A stretch of 64,000 bases of DNA from positions 136,501 through 200,500 of the forward strand of contig CATQJD010000122.1 in the NCBI GenBank assembly GCA_958298945.1, in the 5' to 3' direction. This DNA comes from Atherix ibis. Taxonomy: Eukaryota; Arthropoda; Insecta; Diptera; Athericidae. A program made the translations under genes and the position numbers. Within the stretch, counting starts at the first letter, position 1, and every line of letters begins with the position of its first letter. This document shows positions 57,286 through 64,000 of this stretch, piece after piece. Under the pieces are notes generated by a model. The model searched no databases, was not told the DNA's origin, and saw nothing but the letters and a program-made list of their open reading frames with translations.

Positions 57286-58955
57286 TCAGGGTGGTCGGTC
57301 CTGAACGTTCCAATTACGATCATATCGTCTAAATATATCAGACAGCTATATAATATTATTTCAGAAAGCACCAACTTTATAAGCCTCTTGAATATAGCAT
57401 GTACTTTGCATAATGCAAATGGCATAACTCTGAATTACAATAGTTATTTACCTGTAAGAACGCCATTTTGTCCTCCCCCTTTTCGTCAGTGTTCACCTGC
57501 CAGTAGGCACTTTTAAAGTCTTTAGAGGAGAACCACGCCATGCCACTTAGCATATTATCAATTCTTAATAGTGGACCATTTATTGCTAACGTTGTTCAAT
57601 TGGCGGTATTCTACAGAGAGTTACATAGTTCCATGCTTTTTCACAGAATTGTAAGCTAACAGTGAACACTATGGACTAGATGAAGATTCGATGCCGCTAC
57701 TTACTCGACTTAGGAAAACTTCTTGACCCTTGGCGAGTATATATTGTATTTTTTCTGTTAATTTTGTGTTCCACCAATCCAGTCTGTTCGATGTCACTTT
57801 CATGTATGGAACAGAGAAAATATCATTGTAATGCATGAGAAGTCCGCGTATTTGTTTTATTTCTACTATGTACGTAGAATTTTATGACTAGGAGTAGTTT
57901 GAATCCCTACTAACTTTGTACGATGTGGAAACCGATAACTGTTTGACGTGCCATCTTACGATGTGGAAACCGATAACTGTTTGACGTGTTCCTGTATCCA
58001 GACTTAATAATCCGGCATTTTATCAATTTCTCCGTCTGTTATAAGGCTATTTACATCATAAGCCTATAAAATTCTTATAAAGAAGGTTTCCTTTATAACA
58101 GCGGGGATACGCCCCTCTTTCCTTGCGTTTATTCGTTTAAATGATTTATTTATGCAGGGTCACCAGCTCGACGCGTGATTGCTAATTTCTGAATCTTTAT
58201 ATTTGGTACCTTCGTATCCGGGCAGTTCAAAGTAGAGTGGTTTCCATATTGATAGCATCTTAAATTAGACACACATCCATCTGGACTTGCACGAGTATCC
58301 GTTTCAATAATTGCTCTAACCTAGTTTTTTTAGTATCTGACGAATTGCATCTACCTCTAACGTATAAGCCAAGGGGTTTTTGAAGGTAGGAACATCCGTA
58401 CAGCCGCTCTGACTATATCAATTTCTTATCCCATCGATAAGAGCTTGGACCAATATATTATCGATTAAAGAAGTTGATGTAGACTGATATGTTTTTCGCA
58501 CCAACTTCTTAATTTCTCGTTTCTACAATTGAACACCTTCATTATAAAGCTTAATTTGAAATTTAAGCTGTACTTGGAAGGCATGATCTAGATGACTCTC
58601 TTCATAGCATAATTCCAGCGCTTCTAATAAATGATAATATGTAACTTCACCATCAAGAGCCTCTAACACTGTAAGAGCCTGATTGTGTAAATCCAGTATT
58701 ACTATAATATATGCTTGTTGATCTTCGCCATATATTCAAACTGTAACTTGTATGTCGACAATGATAAACTATTATCAAACGGTGGAATCTTGAATTTGCC
58801 ATCAGCCTATGCGGCACAAGTGCAGCCGATGCTTGAGCTACTAATCGCTACAATTTCTGTAATTCTTGTTCTTATTTTGTTAAGTTTAACTATCAACGTC
58901 CCCTCCATTATGTTGACTTTATTAGTATAAGTTTATTTAATGTCATATAACTAAT
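57286..58955 (-). mobile_element. Ty3/gypsy gag-protease-RT fragment
   Basis: On the minus strand the order is gag (IPPFDNSLSLSTYKLQFEYM near 58815-58730; ALLEALDGEVTYYHLLEALEL near 58680-58610; ILVQALIDGIRN near 58460-58430), a zinc knuckle RCYQYGNHSTLNC (58255-58215, one Cys changed to Tyr), protease TGTRQTVIGF near 58000-57970 (Asp-Thr-Gly type), then RT: SSSSP near 57680 and VEYRQLN near 57620, MAWFSSKDFKSAYWQV near 57540-57495, MPFALCKVHAIFKRLI near 57425-57380 and CLIYLDDMIVIGTF near 57345-57300 (catalytic LDD). Stops and frameshifts are present throughout. It ends where LINE copy B begins, so the RT C-terminus and integrase are not visible. Confidence 0.82.
57919..57990. repeat. 38-bp direct tandem duplication in gypsy protease
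   Basis: tacgatgtggaaaccgataa and the bases that follow are repeated with a 38-bp period (57919-57956, 57957-57990). Because 38 is not a multiple of three it shifts the protease frame. Confidence 0.9.
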
Positions 58956-59989
58956 GTTAAATAATACTACGGGACATCTCATACAACAGCAATTAAGATA
59001 CACCCAATCAACGCGTAAAACCGATATGTCAACTATTGGATTTGCCGACCTCAGCTGGGTGTTTAAACAAGACAGTCGCACAAGGGTACTCTACAATATA
59101 TTTCTATAAAGAATCAATCAAATTTAGTGACGGTTTATGTCTGATTGATTGAAGTTGTTTAAGCAGTTTCATGATTTGTGGTACTCGGTGCTATAATTGT
59201 AGAATTTAGAAGCTAATTTTATTAAAGTTGAGCTGTACACGTATATCTGAGCTGATGATGGTTAGAATTAACTCATATTTGAAATGTCCGTTGACTATGC
59301 TTTCCTGCCTGTGGGGGCGCTAAACATATATTTTTGCCCAGTGATTTAAAATAGTTTAGAATAAGGAGACTAATAGATTTGCCTTCATTGTCTGAAACGA
59401 GTTTCTTGGATACCGTTCTAATTTCGTCATTTTATCACAAAGCTGTAGAGTAGTTTTATTATTCTCAGACTTCTCAAATCAAGTATCTCTTTGGTTGGTG
59501 TTGTGAAAGTGGAACACCAGGATTGTTTTTCCTAAATAATTTACTATATATTTATTAAAATGAATGCCATAAATTATTATGAAATTAAAACTTCTATGGT
59601 TAGCAAATCGCAAGGGTCGCGAAAAGCAGTATGAAGAAGCATGGTAAAATAATTGTAACATTAACCACTTTAACATTATTTAATTATACAATAGATAAAT
59701 ATCATTATGCACTTTATGCCGAAAAATATTCCACTTTTTTGAACAGACGATAAAAATCAATCTTCGAATTTTATTCCGACATCATTTGGCCAATTTTGAT
59801 TTATAAATTTGATTGTTTCTTTGTTCGACTTTTTGTTAAAACGCATGAATACTCTTCTTATAATCTTCCATATGAACTTTTGTAAATAAATACTCGTATT
59901 TAAGTTCGCTTTAATACATTATTTTATTTTCAGTTATAAATATTATTTTATTTTCTGTATACTCGTAATAAATTATGTTATTGTCATTT
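58956..59989. other. AT-rich stretch, no gene recognised
   Basis: It probably includes the 5' LTR or leader of the gypsy fragment, since gag starts at its left edge on the minus strand, but I see no second LTR copy to prove it. Confidence 0.4.
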
Positions 59990-60235
59990 TTTTGGTTTCA
60001 GTTTAATACATTATTATTTTATTTTATTAAACTTATTATTTTATTTATTTTACTTATTATTTTATTTCCATTCGACTTATTATTTTATTTCATTTAACTT
60101 ATTATTTTATTATATTTAACTTATTATTTTGTTTTATTTAACTTATCATTTTATTCTATTTAACTATTTCTTTTATTTCATTTAACTTACTATTATTTTC
60201 ATTAAACTTATCATTTTTAATTCAGTTTTTATTAA
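59990..60235. repeat. AT-rich minisatellite, ~23-bp unit
   Basis: About ten degenerate copies of a unit close to cttattattttatttcattt, with variants such as cgacttatt and gttttattt. Confidence 0.85.
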
Positions 60236-60305
60236 AATATAAATAAACTTTAAAGGAAAAAACTGGTTTTCTGCGCAGTTTACTATGATAAAAAAAACCA
60301 TCACG

Positions 60306-60371
60306 ATAGATATTAATATAGCAAGGATAAATAAGCTTAGTTTATTTTATACTTGCTATATTAATATCTAT
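60306..60371. repeat. Perfect 20-bp inverted repeat, 26-bp spacer
   Basis: atagatattaatatagcaag (60306-60325) pairs exactly with 60352-60371. Imperfect pairing continues outward (actatgat/atcatagt), giving arms of roughly 45 bases. Confidence 0.85.
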
Positions 60372-60442
60372 TATGACAGTAGTTTAATCATAGTAGTTAA
60401 CATACGATCTTTTCATGATTTCAGATCAGTTTTGTTGTAAAG

Positions 60443-60588
60443 GTAGGTTAATTAGATTAGTAGAAGTACAAATCGCTACAAATACAAACAAAGGGACGAT
60501 ATGTAAGATATGTGTGCTTCTAATAGAAGGAAGTCGTCCCTTTGTTCGTATTTGTAATAATTTGCACTTCTACTACTATAATTAACTT
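60443..60588. repeat. ~55-bp inverted repeat beside the BEL integrase end
   Basis: 60445-60499 and 60534-60588 pair with about eight mismatches, the inner 14 bases perfect (acaaagggacga core). The 34-base spacer contains a small hairpin (gcttct/agaag). The right arm is contiguous with the BEL/Pao integrase remnant, so the left arm is probably the inverted copy. Confidence 0.85.
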
Positions 60589-60589
60589 A

Positions 60590-61330
60590 TCTTTTCCAGA
60601 AATTTTTTTTACGATTCTTCCTAATGACCAGAGAGTTAGAGGCGTGTTGTCTCCTTTAATAATGACAACCTCTTGTTCTTCCATATTTGGTTAACTGTTG
60701 CACCTTTTTCGGTTTCTGTTGTAATTGGTTCAGTTAATTTGTTGACCTTTACTTTCGAAATTATCACAACTGTAATCGCATATGCTTTGAATATTGCGCC
60801 AGCCTAACTTTAGAATCGCGAAAATATTGCTCTGAAACTGCATCTAAAAGCTTGTACAATTAAAAACTAAGCATTTTAATCCACCAGCAGCAGTAAAATG
60901 AGGTTTTGCTGGTATAGTATAATGCCAATTGATAGCTTTCTACTAATAGGGTTCGTGATAATTCTGGGCTCTTTTCCAATATGATTTCTGCACCCTTCTA
61001 ATTTGTACCACTTCTATGCTAGTGAATTTGCCAGTTTATCCTTAGTTAATACGTATCGCCACTTTTCTAGTTGAATGAGATACTGAATATCAGCAACTTG
61101 ATGTGGTACATAATTTTTCAGTCTAGTAGTTTTACATTTTATCCCAGTGCAATCAATTAATTTCGCTAGTAGAATAGTACCATTGAATTGTAGCCTCGGT
61201 AGTATTGTCGGTTTAATTGGAGTAAACTCTTTTTTTCGCTGTTAATATTCTAAATTTTTACCTTTGGAGTTTTAATTCTATGCGTATATATGCCACGGAT
61301 GCAAAAACTTTAATAGTTGCTTTACAAAAC
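60590..61330 (-). mobile_element. BEL/Pao pol: RNase H to integrase end
   Basis: Minus strand: VFASVAYIRIELQR near 61320-61275; IKPTILPRLQFNGTILLAKLI near 61225-61165 (usual IPRLEL.GA.LL..L); NYVPHQVADIQYLIQLEKWRYVLTKDKLA near 61120-61035 (usual VANRVAEIQ...W.HVP...NPAD); the integrase WHYTIPAKPHFTAAGG near 60930-60880 (usual W.F.PPAAPHFGGLWE); and the C-terminal VVIIKGDNTPL then WSLGRIVK near 60675-60615. These blocks are specific to BEL/Pao elements. Frames are broken. The part upstream in the protein is at 62690-62990, beyond an inserted LINE. Confidence 0.82.
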
Positions 61331-61449
61331 TTTAATAGTTGTATGTTTAGATATTTCAGTAATCCTCATCCAATGTGGTATTTCTAGTTATTCTAAGTAT
61401 CATAAGTTTTTTAAAAATCATTGCCATCTTAAATCAATTTCCAGGTTTA
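61331..61449. other. Junction between BEL/Pao and R1-type LINE
   Basis: A short direct duplication (actttaatagttg) occurs at 61308-61340. The exact LINE 3' boundary and its target duplication could not be fixed. Confidence 0.35.
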
Positions 61450-62620
61450 TTTCAACATTTTATTCGTAACCAATTATACAAAATGGCTTTTTTTTATGTT
61501 TAGATTAATGAGGTACCTTCAAAAAGTACTCGCCCGGAAATTTTTCCTGCCAGGCGAGTTATGCGGGATTTTTACCTCGCTAAAACTTAACCTGCACCTC
61601 TGATCTTGCTCCCGGAACGATGGTTCCCCGGCGGCACTCTTTGTAAATACTACTTCGCCGGGGTATTCTTGTTTGATGCTACTGCTGTCCCGACGTTATG
61701 ACGCCTTGCGGCCTATTCTTCGTACGTTATGTGGAGATCCTTGATAATGGATTCCGCGTACACTGCAATTCTGTTCCAAGCCGATTGGCTCTTCAGCATG
61801 CACTCCACTATATTTTCAGGACTGATGGAACGGTCCAGATTTCTCTCCAGTTCCACCCGCGTCTCTGGAAGAACACGTGTTCTGCGTCTTCGATTACATC
61901 GCGGCAATGATGACAGTTTGGGGAGTCAGTTCTCTTGAATCTGTACAAGTATGCCCGAAAGCATCCATGCCCAGTCAAGAGTTGGGTGATGTAATACCCG
62001 ACTTCCCCGTGCAGGCGAGTGACCCATTTGGTAACATGTGGGATCAGCCGATGAGTCCACCGACCCTTCGTCGAGTTGTCCCATCTCTCTTGCCAGAGGC
62101 GAAGACTCTCGGGTCTCTCCTCTTCACAGAGGACCTTTGGCCGCTCTTCCTTCTTCCTACGATGTTGGCGTTCCCGCTCTCCTGCCAGGATATCGATGGG
62201 TGGGCATGATGCCACAACGTTGAACGCATCGTGTGATACCGTTCGGTATGCTGACGCCACTCTGATCGCTGAGAGCCGCTGGACTGATGTCATTGTCTTG
62301 CGGTATGTTGTTAGCTCTAGCGATTTCGCCCATACTGGTGCTCTGTATAGCAGGACGGAGGTAACCACAGTTGCCAGTAGTCGCCTTCGAATTCGCCTGG
62401 GGCCTCCGATATTGGGCATTATCCGCGAAAGTTCGCCCTGTACTGCTGATGCCTTCCTGCTGATGTGTGCTCCTTGTAGTTGAGTCTGGCATCCAAGACC
62501 ACTCCTAGATACCTGATGTAGGGTAGCGACCGGAAGTATACATAATGGCTGTGTAATTACTTTTGCTACAATCATTACAGTAACCATCTAAGCTAAGGGA
62601 TCATGCTAGGGGGTAAATTT
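61450..62620 (-). mobile_element. R1-clade LINE, 5' truncated, inserted in BEL/Pao
   Basis: A distinctly GC-rich island. It contains a 3' UTR (about 61500-61710) and the C-terminal part of ORF2. It splits the BEL/Pao pol gene, whose RT lies to its right and RNase H/integrase to its left on the minus strand, so it is the younger insertion. Confidence 0.82.
61713..62540 (-). pseudogene. R1-type LINE ORF2 C-terminus
   Basis: The minus strand begins with RT thumb sequence (PYIRYLGVVLDARLNYKEH near 62530-62475), a 2-base frameshift (an extra AC), then HISRKASAVQGELSRIMPNIGG, LLATVVTSVLLYRAPVWAKSL and RLSAIRVASAYRTVS, typical of R1/I-type LINE connection domains. It ends with LLTGHGCFRAYLYRFKRTDSPNCHHCRDVIEDAEHVFFQ, a C-x2-C-x7-H-type zinc knuckle. 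Another frameshift at about 61830 is followed by WVELERNLDRSISPENIVECML and the stop near 61713. The usual Gly after LLY is Arg. RT palm and endonuclease are absent. Confidence 0.87.
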
Positions 62621-62689
62621 GAATAATATTTTTCTTTAAGTTAGCACAGACTCATTATCTTTGAGTTAATTGAAAACTTTAAATAATCG

Positions 62690-62990
62690 GAACTTGCAAT
62701 CCACTTTTTACGCCGAGTTTTTTTGCTTGAGCCTTTTCAAATTTTAGCCATCTTCAATTCGATATGATCGAGTGGTAGATGGGATAGTACTTTCTTGTAA
62801 TTAGTTGCATACTTTCGAAAATGAAATTTTATTCGATGAATCATTTTAATGAACTGGTATTGAAGCTCCTTTGCCTCACTTATATTATCAGTACCTGTCA
62901 ATAAATCGTCAAAATAAAAGTCGCTAATTGTTACCTTGCTTGATTATAGCCAATACTAATATTCATCGACCGTAATATCGTTTTGGTTGT
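62690..62990 (-). mobile_element. BEL/Pao reverse transcriptase fragment
   Basis: The minus strand reads VTISDFYFDDLLTGTDNISEAKELQYQFI, then KMIHRIKFHFRKYATNYKKVLSHL, matching the BEL/Pao form FYVDDLLTGA.T..EA..L..EL...L..GGF.LRKW.SN...LL. The catalytic FDD is present. It is separated from the rest of pol at 60590-61330 by the R1-type LINE. Confidence 0.82.
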
Positions 62991-63104
62991 TCTCACCTCC
63001 TAAAATTGACTGGCGGTGTGAAAAAAATAAATAAAAAAATTAATTGCGGATTGAGTTAGGTATATTAGCAGCTTGATCATGAAGAGGAGCAGGGTGTATT
63101 ATGA

Positions 63105-63309
63105 TTAAAAGGTTAAAAAAGGAGAAATTAATTTAACCATTAGTATTGGATCTATGGAAAATAATAGTATTATAATTAATAGGTTAATAAAAGGAGAAAT
63201 TAATTTAACCATTAGTATTGGATCTATGGAAAATAATAGTATTATAATTAATAGGTTAATAAAAGGAGAAATTAATTCAACCATTAGTATTGGATCCATG
63301 GAAAATAAT
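63105..63309. repeat. 72-bp tandem repeat, ~2.8 copies
   Basis: The word ggagaaattaatt recurs at 63121, 63193 and 63265, an exact 72-bp period with few changes. Because 72 is divisible by three, the minus strand shows a 24-residue repeated open frame (SIDPILMVKLISPFINLLII type), which I regard as a consequence of the repeat rather than a gene. Confidence 0.92.
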
Positions 63310-63619
63310 TGAAAATTTCCTGGGTATTAGATGGAAAGAAGAAATTTTAAAAATTTGAAATTTAAAATGATCGTGAAGTTCAATAGGAGTATAGGTGGTA
63401 AGATATGATACTCAGAGAACACATCACCTTGCTAGGCATGCGGAGAATGTAGGGAGGGAGTTTGAAGCTTGTGCAAAGTAATGCTCTTGCATTCACCGTA
63501 AGAATAAAAAATCACGACTGGGCATATAAGAAATATGAAGACACCCAAGGGTTTTAATTTCTCTATGGGAGGGCAAAAATCGGAGAGACGAAAAAAAATT
63601 GTAAAAAGATAATGACCCT

Positions 63620-63880
63620 TAAATAAATATAAAATGCTGATTCGGGGGGTATTTGCATAAAAGCATCCTTGAGGTCCATGCTAGCTATGAAATCGGCGGA
63701 AAGAGCCAGCTAATCTGACAATCAATCTAAGGAGACAGATAAGCATCCCATTCTGGTGAGGCCTGATCATCTCATGTTTTCTAACCAGTACCAAGGGAGA
63801 ATTCTACGGGTTCTGATGCTTCTCAGTCACTCCAACTAACAATAATTGCTTTACTTCCACGTCCATCAAATTTCATAGAG
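63620..63880 (-). mobile_element. Gypsy-like reverse transcriptase scrap
   Basis: The minus strand shows SMDLKDAFMQIPPESAFYIYL near 63683-63620, the ..TLDLK.AF.QIP....R..TAF block of LTR-element RT. Upstream are fragments such as EKHQNPVEFSLGTG near 63825-63785 in other frames. It is too decayed for firm assignment between gypsy and related groups. Confidence 0.5.
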
Positions 63881-64000
63881 TGAAATATATATCTAAAAAA
63901 TAAAGTGAAAGCACCGTTTAATCAATAACGCGGATTCTACGTCGCTTTATTGTTCCAGTGTATGCGTTTTCTCTAAACCGGATACGGTATTCAAATGAAA
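63881..64000. other. Window end, nothing recognised
   Basis: Ordinary AT-rich sequence. The RT scrap to its left may continue beyond the window. Confidence 0.3.

Overview
The window looks like transposon-dense, AT-rich intergenic DNA from an arthropod, most probably an insect. It carries mariner elements with DD34D and with 41-residue acidic spacing, R1-, Jockey- and RTE-type LINEs, BEL/Pao and Ty3/gypsy remnants and a Helitron, a mix typical of insect genomes. I found no host protein-coding gene, no CRISPR array and no convincing stand-alone tRNA gene. Nearly every long open frame belongs to a mobile element, and most of these are broken by stops, frameshifts or deletions. Species and chromosome cannot be told from the sequence.

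Layout, left to right. 0-5.6 kb: an old gypsy reverse transcriptase (RT)/RNase H fragment, a trinucleotide repeat, a LINE gag remnant and two long hairpins. 5.6-10.9 kb: a Helitron with both ends preserved. Its Rep-helicase gene has a small spliceosomal-type intron, several internal deletions and a complete 1.29-kb mariner inserted at a TA. 10.9-15.6 kb: trinucleotide-rich DNA, several inverted repeats and a gypsy integrase fragment. 15.6-23.6 kb: a 2,820-bp unit in 2.8 nearly identical tandem copies, each holding a decayed mariner-type transposase. 23.6-28.2 kb: AT-rich DNA with another copy of that transposon and an RT scrap. 28.2-31.2 kb: a Jockey-type LINE (copy A) carrying a 380-bp R1-type 3' end flanked by a 16-bp target duplication. 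32.5-33.4 kb: another decayed Jockey-type RT. 34.1-38.0 kb: an almost full-length RTE-like LINE. 40.1-41.8 kb: two Jockey-type fragments in convergent orientation.

44.7-46.2 kb: a gypsy RT/RNase H fragment, with a cut-off mariner end lying between the two domains. 48.5-49.2 kb: a decayed mariner-type transposase. 50.3-50.9 kb: a long tRNA-derived SINE. 51.1-53.6 kb: a gypsy integrase/primer-site remnant, then an R1-type LINE whose open frame has lost its RT, then a second R1-type 3' end. 53.7 kb: a compact heat-shock-element plus TATA promoter on the minus strand. 54.7-57.3 kb: the second Jockey-type LINE (copy B), abutting a gypsy gag-protease-RT fragment (57.3-59.0 kb). 60.0 kb: a minisatellite. 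60.6-63.0 kb: a BEL/Pao pol region split by an R1-type LINE. 63.1-63.3 kb: a 72-bp tandem repeat. 63.6-63.9 kb: a last gypsy-like RT scrap.

The genes do not form a pathway; the window is a stratified set of nested insertions. The most unusual theme is the number of long, near-perfect inverted repeats with short spacers. One of them is an inverted copy of nearby DNA bounded by a 16-bp direct repeat, which points to templated insertion during repair. The second theme is LINE and Helitron frames that lost their catalytic middles yet stayed open. The third is a strong heat-shock-type promoter not attached to any gene I can recognise.
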